64,000 nt of DNA from NCBI GenBank assembly GCA_018401015.1, contig JAGYLP010000002.1, forward strand, positions 124,001-188,000. The letters are read 5' to 3'. The number at the start of each line of letters is the position of its first letter. Positions within the stretch are counted from its first letter, which is position 1. Below the pieces are notes generated by a model that had not been told where the DNA came from, did no database searches, and saw only the letters and a program-made list of their open reading frames with translations. The stretch is from Bacteroidales bacterium. Its GTDB lineage: Bacteria; Bacteroidota; Bacteroidia; Bacteroidales; M50B96. Shown here one piece after another: positions 9,221-20,114 of the stretch. The translations under genes and the position numbers were made by a program.

Positions 9221-12200
9221 TTAGAGCGTTTTTCTCACTTCAACTTCTTTGTATCCTTCAATGATATCGCCTGTTTTAATATCGTTGAAATTCTGAATAT
9301 TCAAACCGCATTCGTAACCCGATGAAACTTCTTTTACATCGTCTTTGAAGCGTTTTAACGAACCCAATTCCCCGGTATAAACCACGATACCATCGCGAAT
9401 GAGGCGGATTCTGGTGTTTCGATTGATCTTTCCTTCTTTCACGATACAACCGGCTACCGTTCCCACTTTCGTAATTTTGAAGGTTTCGCGAATCTCCAGG
9501 GTTGCCACAATCTCCTCTTTAATATCGGGCGATAGCATTCCTTCCATAGCGTCGCGCATCTCGTTGATAGCATCGTAAATGATTGAATACAAGCGGATAT
9601 CGATTTCTTCTTTTTCAGCAAGTTTCCGTGCACTCATCGATGGGCGCACCTGGAACCCAACAATGATGGCATCGGAGGCAGCTGCCAACAGAACATCCGA
9701 TTCGGAAATTTGTCCAACAGCTTTGTGTTTAACATTAACCTGTATTTCAGGTGTGGAAAGTTTAATAAGGGAATCGGAAAGTGCTTCTACCGAACCATCG
9801 ACATCACCTTTTACAATGATGTTCAATTCCTGGAAGTTTCCAATGGCGATGCGTCGTCCGATTTCGTCGAGGGTAATGTGTTTCTTGGTGCGGAGGCCTT
9901 GTTCGCGGATAAGTTGTTCGCGTTTGTTGGCAATTTCGCGTGCTTCGCGTTCCGAACCCATCACATTGAACTTATCGCCTGCTTGTGGTGCTCCGTTCAG
10001 TCCTAAAATTAACACCGGAGTAGATGGTCCGGCTTCCGTGATTTTTTTACCACGCTCATTGAACATCGCTTTAACGTGCCCAAAATTAGGTCCGGCAATC
10101 ATGATGTCGCCAACTCGCAACGTACCTGTTTGAACCAGAATATTGGCTACATACCCACGGCCTTTATCTAAACTCGATTCGATAACGGTTCCGGTTGCAT
10201 GCTTGTTCGGGTTTGCTTTCAGCTCAAGTAATTCTGCTTCTAGCAGTACTTTTTCCAACAATTCCTCAATGAAAAGACCTTGCTTTGCCGAAATATCTTG
10301 CGACTGGTATTTACCGCCCCATTCTTCTATGAGGTAGTTCATGGCCGCCAGCGCTTCCTTAATTTTTTCAGGATTAGCGTTTGGCTTATCGATCTTGTTG
10401 ACAGCAAATACGATGGGAACACCTGCGGCTGAAGCGTGATTAATCGCTTCGATCGTTTGGGGCATCACATCGTCGTCGGCTGCTACTACGATAATGACAA
10501 TGTCGGTAATCTTGGCTCCACGAGCACGCATGGCGGTAAATGCCTCGTGACCGGGTGTATCGAGGAAGCTGATGATGCGTCCGTCTTTTAGCGAAACAGA
10601 ATAGGCTCCAATGTGCTGGGTAATTCCACCGGCTTCACCGGCAATTACGTTGGCATTCCGAATGTAGTCGAGCAAAGAAGTTTTACCGTGGTCGACGTGT
10701 CCCATTACGGTTACAATAGGAGGACGGCTCACCAAATCGGCTTCGTTTTCAACCTCTTCATGGATTAATTCTTCCTCATCGAGGCTGATGAAAGATACCT
10801 GGAACCCAAATTCTTCGGCAACCAAACTCATGGTTTCGGCATCGAGACGTTGGTTAATCGACACAAATAATCCGAGGGTCATGCAGGTCGAAATGATTTG
10901 TACCGGTTGAATGTTCATCATGGATGCCAATTCGCTCACGGTAACAAATTCGTTCACTTTCAGTACTTTGCTTTCTTCTTGTTCCCGGATATGTTCTTCT
11001 TGTGCTCTTACCCGAACATCGTCGCGTTTCTGACGACGGTGTTTCGCTGCTTTGGTTTTACCTTTGGTGGTTAAACGAGCGAGGGTATCTTTAATTTGCT
11101 TTTGAACATCTTCGTCGGTTACTTCGGCCTTCTTAACTACTTTCTTGGTAGCGGCAGCCCTGGGGTTTTTCTTGTTTTTCTTATCGGTATCGGCGGCAGC
11201 TTTAGACCCGGGGACATCGATTTTTTCTTTTTGGATGCGTTTCCGTTTTTTCTTTTGTCCCGGATCGGGTTTGGAGCTCGATGCAACCGGTTTTTGCTTT
11301 CCTTTTCGTTTATCTTCAACCGGCAATTCAATCTTACCTACAACGGTAAGTCCGGAGAGTTTTTCAAACTTAGTTTCCAGGAAATTTTCGTCTTTAGCTT
11401 TAACAGGAGCTTCCTTTTTTGCGGTGGTTTCATCGCTTGTTGGAGTAGCCTCTACTATGGGCGTTTCTTCCGCAACCGGAGGCTTTTCTGCGGGGGGTGT
11501 TTCCTGAACAGGTTCTACGGTTTCTTTGCTTGGTTCAGCTTTCGACTTAGCTTTTTCAGCTTCTTTTTCCTTTCGAGTCTTTTTGGTAGGTCGAGTTTTC
11601 TGGTTGATTGAATCCAGATCAATCTTTCCTACAACTTTGAATTCGTTATCACGGGTTTCTGCCTTCGGAGCCACCTCAGGTGTTTTTTCTTCTTCAACAA
11701 CCGGTTTTTCCTCTACTGCTTCAGGAGTTATCACTTCTTCTTCTGCAGCATTGCTTACTGGAACTTCTTCTTGAGGGGCTTCTGGTTGAGGTTCCGGTTC
11801 AGCCGTTTCAGCTTTGGCTGACTCTTGTTTTTCGGCTTTTGGCTCTTCAACTGGAGTTTCTGCGGGAGGAGCGCTTGCCTCTTCTTTTTCCGGTATAGTT
11901 TCCGCTTTGCTTGCTGGTTCTTCTTTGGCTACGGATTTCGATTTTTTCTCAGGGATTTCGATTTTTCCGAGGATAACCGGACCTTTTTTAGGTTTAGGTT
12001 CAACTTCCGGTTCTGCTTCAACTGTTGTTTCGATCGTGGTAGTGGGGGATTTAGGCTCTGGCTCTACCGGAGCTGGAATGATTTCTTCTTCAACCTCTTC
12101 TTCAATCTCCTCGTCGGTGGTATTCTCGATGGTGATGGTTTCTTTTCGCTGTTTTACCGAGCGACTGAGTTTCTCGGATTCTTTTTTTATTTCGCTATCC

Positions 12201-12361
12201 GATTTAAACTCTTTATTGAGTAAATCGACGTATTCGGGTGCAAGTCGACTGTTAGGATTTGAATCGACGTCAAATCCCTTTTTGTGCAGAAACTCCACTA
12301 ATGTAGAGATTCCGACATTCAGGTCTCTTGCTAATTTACTCAATCTTATTCCTTGTACCAT
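9221..12361 (-). CDS. infB: Translation initiation factor IF-2
   Basis: G-domain [34 protein letters not shown]; long E/P/K-rich N-terminal linker. Start set to M at 12361 ([17 protein letters not shown]) rather than 12421. Confidence 0.97.
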   Translation of the reverse strand: MVQGIRLSKLARDLNVGISTLVEFLHKKGFDVDSNPNSRLAPEYVDLLNKEFKSDSEIKKESEKLSRSVKQRKETITIENTTDEEIEEEVEEEIIPAPVEPEPKSPTTTIETTVEAEPEVEPKPKKGPVILGKIEIPEKKSKSVAKEEPASKAETIPEKEEASAPPAETPVEEPKAEKQESAKAETAEPEPQPEAPQEEVPVSNAAEEEVITPEAVEEKPVVEEEKTPEVAPKAETRDNEFKVVGKIDLDSINQKTRPTKKTRKEKEAEKAKSKAEPSKETVEPVQETPPAEKPPVAEETPIVEATPTSDETTAKKEAPVKAKDENFLETKFEKLSGLTVVGKIELPVEDKRKGKQKPVASSSKPDPGQKKKRKRIQKEKIDVPGSKAAADTDKKNKKNPRAAATKKVVKKAEVTDEDVQKQIKDTLARLTTKGKTKAAKHRRQKRDDVRVRAQEEHIREQEESKVLKVNEFVTVSELASMMNIQPVQIISTCMTLGLFVSINQRLDAETMSLVAEEFGFQVSFISLDEEELIHEEVENEADLVSRPPIVTVMGHVDHGKTSLLDYIRNANVIAGEAGGITQHIGAYSVSLKDGRIISFLDTPGHEAFTAMRARGAKITDIVIIVVAADDDVMPQTIEAINHASAAGVPIVFAVNKIDKPNANPEKIKEALAAMNYLIEEWGGKYQSQDISAKQGLFIEELLEKVLLEAELLELKANPNKHATGTVIESSLDKGRGYVANILVQTGTLRVGDIMIAGPNFGHVKAMFNERGKKITEAGPSTPVLILGLNGAPQAGDKFNVMGSEREAREIANKREQLIREQGLRTKKHITLDEIGRRIAIGNFQELNIIVKGDVDGSVEALSDSLIKLSTPEIQVNVKHKAVGQISESDVLLAAASDAIIVGFQVRPSMSARKLAEKEEIDIRLYSIIYDAINEMRDAMEGMLSPDIKEEIVATLEIRETFKITKVGTVAGCIVKEGKINRNTRIRLIRDGIVVYTGELGSLKRFKDDVKEVSSGYECGLNIQNFNDIKTGDIIEGYKEVEVRKTL
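11297..11983 (-). repeat. Three dispersed VxGKI(E/D)(I/L) peptide repeats in the IF-2 linker
   Basis: [15 protein letters not shown] (~11942-11983), [17 protein letters not shown] (~11588-11641), [17 protein letters not shown] (~11297-11350). Confidence 0.8.
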
Positions 12362-12445
12362 ATTGCCACCTTCTGTGTTACTTAGTCCCAAATGTTTGGC
12401 AAACTTTCTTAAAAATCGCATGAAAGATTAACTCAAACTCCAGGT

Positions 12446-13684
12446 TTATTCAAATTCAGATTTTAAAATTTCCATCACGTCCTTAATGGTTTCTTCTTCC
12501 AGATCGGTTCGCTTGACCAAATCTTCTATACTTAACTCAAGGACACTTTTAGCGGTATCGCACCCAATGGCTTTTAGCTCGTCGATTACCCAGCCTTCAA
12601 TTTCGTCAGCGAATTCTTCCAAATCCACATCTTCGTCTTCAACTCCTTCAATATCGCGATATACATCAATCTCGTATCCACATAACTGGCTGGCTAACTT
12701 AATGTTGAGTCCGCCTTTGCCGATAGCAAGGGAAACCTGATCGGGTTGCAGATACACATCGGCTTTTTTCTTTTCCTCGTTAATGGAAATCGAATTGATT
12801 TTAGCCGGATTCAAAGCGCGTTGTATGAACAGTTGGAGGTTATTGGTGAAATTAATCACATCGATATTTTCGTTCTTAAGCTCGCGCACGATTCCATGAA
12901 TACGCGACCCTTTCATTCCTACACAGGCTCCTACCGGGTCGATACGGTCGTCGTACGATTCAACCGCTACTTTAGCACGATCGCCAGGAGCACGTACAAT
13001 CTTTTTAATCGTGATTAACCCATCGAAGATTTCGGGTACTTCGTTTTCGAATAAGCGTTCGAGGAAAACTGGGGATGTACGCGATAAAACGATAACAGGA
13101 GAATTGTTTCGCATATCTACTTTGATTACCACTGCGCGAACCGCATCGCCTTTCCGGAAAAAATCGCCGGGAATTTGTTCCGATTTGGGGAGTAATAATT
13201 CGTTCCCTTCGTCGTCGAGGATAAGAATCTCTTTTTTCCAAACCTGATACACTTCTCCGGTTACGATTTGGCCTACTCGATTCTTGTATTTGTTGTAGAT
13301 ATGATCTTTTTCAAGTTCCATGATCCGACTGGTGAGGTTTTGACGGAGGGTTAAAATACTGCGTCGACCAAAATCGAGCAGCTTTACTTCGTCGGTATAT
13401 TCTTCACCTACTTCGTAATCGGGTTCTATTTTTTGTACTTCGCTTAACCGGATCTCTAAATTTTCATCTTCCAGTTCATCATCCTCTACTACCGTACGGT
13501 TTCTCCAAATCTCAAAATCGCCTTTATCAATATTGATAATCACATCGAAATTTTCGTCCGTTCCAAATCGCTTTTGAAGCATAGCCCGGAATACATCTTC
13601 CAAAACCCGCATCATGGTGGGCCGGTCGATGTTTTTTAATTCTTTGAACTCTGAAAAAGTATCAATTAAATTTAAGTTTTCCAT
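12446..13684 (-). CDS. nusA: Transcription termination/antitermination factor NusA
   Basis: NusA N-terminus, S1 (GQIVTGEVYQVWKKEILILDDEGNELLLPKSEQIPGD), KH (DPVGACVGMKGSRIHGIVRELKNENIDVI; AIGKGGLNIKLASQLCGYEIDV); adjacent to rimP and infB. Confidence 0.96.
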   Translation of the reverse strand: MENLNLIDTFSEFKELKNIDRPTMMRVLEDVFRAMLQKRFGTDENFDVIINIDKGDFEIWRNRTVVEDDELEDENLEIRLSEVQKIEPDYEVGEEYTDEVKLLDFGRRSILTLRQNLTSRIMELEKDHIYNKYKNRVGQIVTGEVYQVWKKEILILDDEGNELLLPKSEQIPGDFFRKGDAVRAVVIKVDMRNNSPVIVLSRTSPVFLERLFENEVPEIFDGLITIKKIVRAPGDRAKVAVESYDDRIDPVGACVGMKGSRIHGIVRELKNENIDVINFTNNLQLFIQRALNPAKINSISINEEKKKADVYLQPDQVSLAIGKGGLNIKLASQLCGYEIDVYRDIEGVEDEDVDLEEFADEIEGWVIDELKAIGCDTAKSVLELSIEDLVKRTDLEEETIKDVMEILKSEFE

Positions 13685-13699
13685 GCTCGTGTGTATAGC

Positions 13700-14167
13700 C
13701 TATTTAAAGGTGATTTCTAATTTAGTTGACTTAATAGTCGGATACTCAAAACGAAGCGTTTCGGTAACCACTTGTTTTTTCTTTTTCCCTTCTACTTTGA
13801 CTTTCTTTTCGGTTAAAATCTCGAAGCTTTCGGTATTACAGCTAAGCAGTTTGCCCTTGTATGTTTGACCGTCGAGGCTGATCACTTTTACTTGTTCTCC
13901 CAAATGCTTTTCATATTGTTTTAAAAGTTTAAACGGCTGATCGATGCCAGCCGATGAAACCTCTAATTCGAAATCGTCTGCCTCGCGGTCGAGATTTCCT
14001 TCAATCTGACGACTTAACGCAATGCATTCTTCGATGGTAACTCCCTGAAAAGAATCGATGGTAACAGCAATCTTGTTCGTAGTAGAAATGTTTAATTCTA
14101 CTAAAAACAATTCTGTCCCCTCTAAATGAGAGTCGATTAAAGTCTGTATGTAGCTTTTATTTACCAT
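13700..14167 (-). CDS. rimP: Ribosome maturation factor RimP
   Basis: IEGNLDREADDFELEVSSAGIDQPFKLLKQYEKHLGEQVKVISLDG; directly upstream of nusA. Confidence 0.93.
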   Translation of the reverse strand: MVNKSYIQTLIDSHLEGTELFLVELNISTTNKIAVTIDSFQGVTIEECIALSRQIEGNLDREADDFELEVSSAGIDQPFKLLKQYEKHLGEQVKVISLDGQTYKGKLLSCNTESFEILTEKKVKVEGKKKKQVVTETLRFEYPTIKSTKLEITFK

Positions 14168-14177
14168 GATTACTAAT

Positions 14178-14206
14178 AAAATAGGGGAACCTCGTCCCCC
14201 TATTTT
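14178..14206 (-). terminator. Perfect 10-bp stem-loop 10 nt upstream of rimP (terminator of rfbB unit and/or rimP leader hairpin)
   Basis: aaaatagggg (14178-14187) / cccctatttt (14197-14206), 9-nt loop. Confidence 0.6.
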
Positions 14207-14225
14207 CTATCCCTCTTACGAGCGG

Positions 14226-14233
14226 CAAATATA
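14226..14233 (-). promoter_or_regulatory. Bacteroidota -7-like element for rimP-nusA-infB
   Basis: Reverse-strand TATATTTG matches TAnnTTTG; about 60 nt upstream of rimP ATG. Confidence 0.45.
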
Positions 14234-14294
14234 TAAACAATTTCCTCGCCCCGAAATAATTTTTTTCCCTGATTCTATTGATGTTTCCGACGTT

Positions 14295-15350
14295 TTAGCG
14301 TTTGTGGTATTGATCGGAGTAGTATTTTTCGTAGGCCCCACTAATAATGTTGTTTAGCCAGGTCTCATTCGAAAGATACCAGCGAACGGTTTTCTCAATG
14401 CCCTCTTCAAATTGAACCGACGGACTCCAACCCAATTCGCGCTGTATTTTGCCCGAATCAATCGCATAGCGCATATCGTGACCAGCCCGATCTTTTACAA
14501 AGGTGATCAGCTTCTCTGAACTACCTTCCGGACGACCTAACTCAGCATCCATTACCCGACATAAAACACGTATCAGGTCGATGTTTTTCCATTCATTATT
14601 CCCTCCAATGTTATACGTATCGCCCAATTTGCCTTCATGAAATACCAAATCGATAGCACTAGCATGATCCTCGACATATAACCAATCGCGAATATTTTCC
14701 CCCTTGCCGTATATTGGAATGGGCTTTTCGTTTTTGATGTTATTGATCGAGAGGGGGATAAGTTTTTCAGGGAATTGATTGGGGCCGTAGTTATTCGAGC
14801 AGTTTGTAATCACTACCGGCAAGTGGTACGTGTGAAAATAGGCTCGAACCAAATGATCGGAACTGGCTTTCGATGCTGAATAAGGACTGCGGGGATCGTA
14901 TGCGGTTTCCTCGGTGAATAATCCATCCTCACCCAATGATCCATAAACTTCGTCGGTCGAAATATGGTAGAACCGTTTTCCATCCATGTTCGAAGCCCAA
15001 AATTTGCGCGCTGCATTCAAGAGAACCATCGTGCCAACAATATTGGTTTGAATAAACTCCAACGGATTGGAAATGGATCGGTCCACATGCGATTCGGCTG
15101 CTAAATGAATTACATCGGTAAACTGATGTTTTTCAAACAGCTTTTCAATAAATGCTTCGTCGCGGATATCTCCTTTCTCAAATAAATAATTCGGTAAGTC
15201 ATCGATATCACTCAGGTTTTCCAGATTTCCCGCATAGGTTAAGGCATCGAGATTTACAATGCGATAGTGGGGATAGCGTTGTACCAATCGACGAATCACA
15301 TGCGAGCCAATAAACCCGGCTCCCCCGGTAACTAAGATAGTTTTCGACAT
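14295..15350 (-). CDS. rfbB: dTDP-glucose 4,6-dehydratase
   Basis: [75 protein letters not shown]. Confidence 0.95.
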   Translation of the reverse strand: MSKTILVTGGAGFIGSHVIRRLVQRYPHYRIVNLDALTYAGNLENLSDIDDLPNYLFEKGDIRDEAFIEKLFEKHQFTDVIHLAAESHVDRSISNPLEFIQTNIVGTMVLLNAARKFWASNMDGKRFYHISTDEVYGSLGEDGLFTEETAYDPRSPYSASKASSDHLVRAYFHTYHLPVVITNCSNNYGPNQFPEKLIPLSINNIKNEKPIPIYGKGENIRDWLYVEDHASAIDLVFHEGKLGDTYNIGGNNEWKNIDLIRVLCRVMDAELGRPEGSSEKLITFVKDRAGHDMRYAIDSGKIQRELGWSPSVQFEEGIEKTVRWYLSNETWLNNIISGAYEKYYSDQYHKR

Positions 15351-15370
15351 AGAAATGAGTTTTATTCTTA

Positions 15371-16399
15371 CTATTGATTTTTTGCTCGATAATTTTTCTC
15401 CCAATTCCAGGCAGATAAAAGTGTTTCCTCAAGACTGCTTTGAGCACTCCAACCTAGCACTCGATTCGCTAATTCCGTATCGGCCCAAACTTGTTCCACA
15501 TCGCCGGGTCGTCGGCCAACCAACTCATAGGGTAATTTTACCCCACTTACCCGTTCAAAACACTGGATGATTTCAAGTACCGAACGACCTTTGCCGGTGC
15601 CTAAATTAAAGAATTCAAAAGGAGTTTGAAACTGATTATTCAACAATCGTTCAATGGCATAAACATGTGCCTTTGCCAAATCCACCACGTGAATATAGTC
15701 GCGAATGGCTGTCCCGTCGGGGGTGTTGTAATCGGTGCCAAAAACCTTCAATTTGCCTCGAATACCAATGGCTGTTTGGGTGATAAAAGGCACTAAATTA
15801 TTCGGCACTCCTAAAGGCAATTCACCAATAAGCGCGCTTGCATGTGCCCCGATCGGGTTGAAATACCTCAAGGCAATCGCACTTAACTGCGGATCGGCTT
15901 GCAAACAATCCTGAATAATCTCTTCCGAAATCTGTTTCGTATTTCCGTAAGGGGAAGTTGCCGGTTGAAATGGAGCTTTTTCGCTGGCTGGGAGTAGTTC
16001 GGGTTGACCGTAAACCGTTGCCGACGAAGAGAAAACTAAGTGCTTGATTCCATGATGACTCATGGCTTCCAGGATATTCATCAGCCCAAGCAAATTATTG
16101 CGATAATACTTAATGGGTTGTTCCATCGATTCACCCACTGCCTTGTAGGCGGCAAAGTGGATAATTGCCTCAATGTTCGGATACTTGGCAAAAAAGTCCC
16201 GGCATGCCTGGTCTTTGGCAAAATCTATTTGCTCAAAAAGGGGCCTCTTCCCGGTTATCTGCTCTATCCCATCTAACACATCCAAGCTCGAATTCGATAA
16301 ATTATCGGCTACAATTACCTCGTATGATTTATGCTGAAGCTCAACGGCAGTATGTGAACCTATGTACCCGGTACCTCCGGTAACCAATATCTGTTTCAT
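15371..16399 (-). CDS. galE: UDP-glucose 4-epimerase
   Basis: [72 protein letters not shown]. Start at 16399. Confidence 0.94.
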   Translation of the reverse strand: MKQILVTGGTGYIGSHTAVELQHKSYEVIVADNLSNSSLDVLDGIEQITGKRPLFEQIDFAKDQACRDFFAKYPNIEAIIHFAAYKAVGESMEQPIKYYRNNLLGLMNILEAMSHHGIKHLVFSSSATVYGQPELLPASEKAPFQPATSPYGNTKQISEEIIQDCLQADPQLSAIALRYFNPIGAHASALIGELPLGVPNNLVPFITQTAIGIRGKLKVFGTDYNTPDGTAIRDYIHVVDLAKAHVYAIERLLNNQFQTPFEFFNLGTGKGRSVLEIIQCFERVSGVKLPYELVGRRPGDVEQVWADTELANRVLGWSAQSSLEETLLSAWNWEKNYRAKNQ

Positions 16400-16452
16400 G
16401 GGAGAGGATGTTAGTGATGGAACAAATATCCGAAATTGAGTAGAAAAAATAC

Positions 16453-17286
16453 TCAATCTGGATTGATTTTTTGGTTTTTTTTCCACGCTATCCTCGCTTC
16501 CGATAGCGTTAGAAAGGTGAAATCATGAAGCAATTGATCGAATTTATTTGCTAAGCTACTGTTGCCAAGTGAGTTAAGGGTGTTTTGAACAATACCTAAA
16601 TTAAGATGAAAGGGAACCGACGAATCGAAGTCACGAGGATGAAAATAGGCCATGTTGTATTCCTTTTGTTCGAATTGTTTTTTCACAAAGCTATAAGGAA
16701 GAACTCGCATGTATCCTGATCCCGAGTAGGTAAGTCGTATTCCATACGTACTAATTCGAAGGAGAGGGAACTCGAGTAGCTTACCCGAGGTCAAGGCTAT
16801 TTCGAAGGGGTGAGGGGGAATAATTTTTTCTTCGAATCGAGCGCCGCAATTAAAGGTGCTGGTCGCCACAATGCCAACATCCAGCAAGATATTCAAGTAG
16901 GGGCGTGCATCTCCGTGTAAGGAGAACATGGGTGCCCGATAATAAAGCACCGGGCTTCCCTGGATATTTTCCAGTAACCTTATTCCTTTCAGTAGATCTT
17001 TTTCGAACTCAATGAGGCTTTGGTCGTTGGGCCGACGATGCTGGAAAGAATGGTAGCCTATTTCGTGGCCAGCCTTTAAAATAGCTTCTACTAATTCGGG
17101 GTATTTTTCAGCAATCCAACCTAGAATAAAGAAGGTTGCTTTTTGATGGTGCTTTTCAAGAAGGGATAAAATGAGGTGGGTGTTTTGCTCTACTCTGGCC
17201 GGTAAACGATTCCATTCTGAAAGAGGTAGTCGATTGGCATCTTTGCTTAGAAACCATTCTTCAATGTCGAAACTCAATACATTCAT
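16453..17286 (-). CDS. Polysaccharide deacetylase family protein
   Basis: MNVLSFDIEEWFLSKD; KATFFILGWIAEKYPELV; GHEIGYHSFQHRRPN; YYRAPMFSL (NodB-homology motifs). Confidence 0.88.
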   Translation of the reverse strand: MNVLSFDIEEWFLSKDANRLPLSEWNRLPARVEQNTHLILSLLEKHHQKATFFILGWIAEKYPELVEAILKAGHEIGYHSFQHRRPNDQSLIEFEKDLLKGIRLLENIQGSPVLYYRAPMFSLHGDARPYLNILLDVGIVATSTFNCGARFEEKIIPPHPFEIALTSGKLLEFPLLRISTYGIRLTYSGSGYMRVLPYSFVKKQFEQKEYNMAYFHPRDFDSSVPFHLNLGIVQNTLNSLGNSSLANKFDQLLHDFTFLTLSEARIAWKKNQKINPD

Positions 17287-17287
17287 G

Positions 17288-18067
17288 CTATTCTTCGGAC
17301 TCAAACACGCAGAACGGTGTTTTGGCAGGAATATTTCGCCCAACAATAGGGAGAGCCAAGATGGCTGTGCCAATCAGGCTCAGGCAGATGAAGTATAAAC
17401 CGCTAAAGAATACGATTGGGAGGATTATTACAAATCCAATTAACCAGCTGTAAATAAAGATCCAGTTCAGGAAATCTCCTTTCCATTGGTGATTGGAAAC
17501 GAATTGCTTTTTATAGGCAGTACGGAGAAAGAGGGCGGTGAAAAAGGGTCGAAATATAAGCGTTGCTACAATGATGATGGTAGCTGGAATTGCTCGCATG
17601 AGCGGATTGCTGAAACCAAGACCAAGCGAATAGCCAATTTCATCGACGATAAAAATACTGGCGAACATTCCGGCGGCAAATTGAACTACCAGGAAGAAAG
17701 CAATCCAGGTAAGAAAAAGTCGCGGTCGCCAACTTATGCGCTTTATGCGCTTTAGTAGTAAGGTGAGAAAATACCCCAGTCCTAACCAAAGCAAAGGCAT
17801 GATGAGATAGACAATCATTACCTTGGCTGTAGTCCACGAACCTCCTGAATAAGAGGGATAATTGATGGTTAACGGATGGTAGTCGAAACGAATGTGAAAA
17901 AGCTTTAAGAGAACGTAGGTGGATAGGTTCATGCTAATCTTAACCAGGAAGAAGGCGGCTATCATTCGTGAAACCGAATGAAGAAGAATGCGAACTTTAT
18001 CAGGTGTAGCGATCAAGGCTGAGAAGTATGGGTTAATTAATGAGCAGCTAATGTAAACGTTTTTCAA
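17288..18067 (-). CDS. Uncharacterised multi-pass membrane protein
   Basis: Several hydrophobic segments; stop abuts the polysaccharide deacetylase start. Exact start uncertain. Confidence 0.7.
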   Translation of the reverse strand: MKNVYISCSLINPYFSALIATPDKVRILLHSVSRMIAAFFLVKISMNLSTYVLLKLFHIRFDYHPLTINYPSYSGGSWTTAKVMIVYLIMPLLWLGLGYFLTLLLKRIKRISWRPRLFLTWIAFFLVVQFAAGMFASIFIVDEIGYSLGLGFSNPLMRAIPATIIIVATLIFRPFFTALFLRTAYKKQFVSNHQWKGDFLNWIFIYSWLIGFVIILPIVFFSGLYFICLSLIGTAILALPIVGRNIPAKTPFCVFESEE

Positions 18068-18201
18068 AAATTACCATTCAATCAACGCGGTAAACGAATC
18101 TTTTTTTGAACAAAATTTTGTTGGTCTGTTAATACTCCGGTTGATAAACACTGCGTTTGGCGCTTGCAGGAATCAATGTTATAATGCAAATTTAACGCTC
18201 T

Positions 18202-20037
18202 ATGGTAGCAAATTATACAGACGAGAGTATCAGGACTTTAGATTGGAAGGAACACATCCGAAAACGTCCTGGTATGTATATCGGAAAATTAGGCGATGGT
18301 TCCTCACAGGATGATGGAATCTATGTGCTCATAAAAGAAGTATTGGATAATTCCATCGATGAATACATGATGGGATTTGGGAAGCAAATTGACTTGACCA
18401 TCACGGAAAATCAAGTCATGGTGCGCGATTACGGTCGGGGTGTTCCTCTTGGGAAACTCATCGATGTAGCCTCGAAAATGAATACCGGAGCCAAGTACGA
18501 TTCCAAAGTGTTTAAAAAATCGGTTGGGCTCAATGGAGTGGGTATCAAGGCTGTAAATGCTCTTTCGTCGCAGTTCCAAATCGTTGCTTTTCGCGAGAAT
18601 AAATCTGCTAAAGCCATATTCCAGGAGGGAAATCTGGTAGAAAATTCTTCCATTTCGGATACTGCGGAAAAGGATGGAACGCAAGTCCTTTTTCAACCCG
18701 ACGAAACCGTATTCGGTAAATACAAGTTTGTTTCAGAATACATCGAAAGCATGCTCAAAAACTATGTGTACCTGAATACCGGGTTGAGCATATACTACAA
18801 TGGGCAGCGCTATTTTAGCCGAAATGGCTTGGTCGATTTACTGAACCAGAACCTCGATGGACCGGGCAAATACCCCATTGTGCATTTAACCGGCGATGAT
18901 ATCGAACTGGCTTTTACCCATAGCAACCAATATGGCGAAGATTATTACTCTTTTGTCAATGGTCAGCATACCACTCAAGGTGGAACGCATTTGCTTGCTT
19001 TCAAGGAGGCAATCGTCAAAACAGTTCGCGATTTTTACAAGAAAGAATTCGACCCTTCCGATATTCGCGGAGGAATAGTTGCGGCTATCAGTATCAAAGT
19101 GGAAGAACCGGTTTTCGAGTCGCAAACGAAAACAAAATTAGGTAGTAAGGAAATGGCGCCCAATGGAGTAAGTGTGCGAAATTTTATCATGGACTTTGTT
19201 AAAAAGAACCTGGATAATTACCTGCACAAAAATTCCGAAACGACCGAAGTCTTGCTCAATTTAATCCAAGAAGCCGAGAAAGAGCGAAAAGCAATTTCCA
19301 GTATTAAAAAGATTGCCCGCGATCGGGCTAAAAAAGCAAGCTTGCATAACAAAAAGCTCCGCGATTGCAGGGTGCATTATAATTCCAATGCCGATAACAA
19401 AGAGCTTTCTTCCATTTTTATTACTGAGGGTGATTCGGCCAGTGGCTCCATTACCAAATCGCGGAATGTAAATTATCAAGCTGTTTTTAGCCTGAAAGGG
19501 AAGCCGCTTAATACCTACGGGCTTACTAAGCGAGTGGTTTATGAAAACGAAGAGTTCAACCTGCTGCAGGCTGCACTCAATATCGAAGAAGGAATCGAGA
19601 ATTTACGCTATCATAAAGTAATTATTGCTACCGATGCCGACGTGGATGGCATGCACATCCGATTGCTTCTCATTACCTTTTTCCTCCAATTCTTCCCCGA
19701 ACTGGTACGAAAAGGTCATTTGTATATTCTTCAAACTCCCCTGTTTCGGGTCAGGAACAAAAAGGAAACAATTTATGCTTATTCCGAAGAGGAAAAGCAA
19801 AAAGCAATGGCTCAGCTGGGGCGTAATCCTGAAATTACCCGATTCAAAGGGTTGGGTGAAATCTCGCCCGATGAATTCAAGCACTTTATCAATGAGAATA
19901 TTCGCTTAGAGCCGGTTCTGTTCAAAAAGGACGATTCGGTTAGCAAAATGCTTGAGTTTTACATGGGGAAAAATACCCCTGAGCGACAAACCTTTATTAT
20001 CGATAACCTAAGGGTTGAACTCGATCAAATAGCTTGA
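18202..20037 (+). CDS. parE: DNA topoisomerase IV subunit B
   Basis: [87 protein letters not shown]. Confidence 0.93.
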   Translation: MVANYTDESIRTLDWKEHIRKRPGMYIGKLGDGSSQDDGIYVLIKEVLDNSIDEYMMGFGKQIDLTITENQVMVRDYGRGVPLGKLIDVASKMNTGAKYDSKVFKKSVGLNGVGIKAVNALSSQFQIVAFRENKSAKAIFQEGNLVENSSISDTAEKDGTQVLFQPDETVFGKYKFVSEYIESMLKNYVYLNTGLSIYYNGQRYFSRNGLVDLLNQNLDGPGKYPIVHLTGDDIELAFTHSNQYGEDYYSFVNGQHTTQGGTHLLAFKEAIVKTVRDFYKKEFDPSDIRGGIVAAISIKVEEPVFESQTKTKLGSKEMAPNGVSVRNFIMDFVKKNLDNYLHKNSETTEVLLNLIQEAEKERKAISSIKKIARDRAKKASLHNKKLRDCRVHYNSNADNKELSSIFITEGDSASGSITKSRNVNYQAVFSLKGKPLNTYGLTKRVVYENEEFNLLQAALNIEEGIENLRYHKVIIATDADVDGMHIRLLLITFFLQFFPELVRKGHLYILQTPLFRVRNKKETIYAYSEEEKQKAMAQLGRNPEITRFKGLGEISPDEFKHFINENIRLEPVLFKKDDSVSKMLEFYMGKNTPERQTFIIDNLRVELDQIA

Positions 20038-20057
20038 GCTTAAAGGGCAAATTCCTT

Positions 20058-20065
20058 TATCTTTG
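20058..20065 (+). promoter_or_regulatory. Bacteroidota -7-like element for argS
   Basis: TATCTTTG matches TAnnTTTG, 50 nt upstream of argS ATG. Confidence 0.4.
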
Positions 20066-20114
20066 CGGCTGAATGAATCGGAATGGCATTCCTATGCTCC
20101 ACCAAACCTAACTT

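Noticed and set aside
11096-12431. Long plus-strand ORFs (11096-11611, 11145-11507, 11814-12431 and others) opposite infB
   Set aside because: They are antisense to the IF-2 E/P/K-rich linker. The Phe/Ser-rich products come from reverse-complementing compositionally biased codons, not from real genes.
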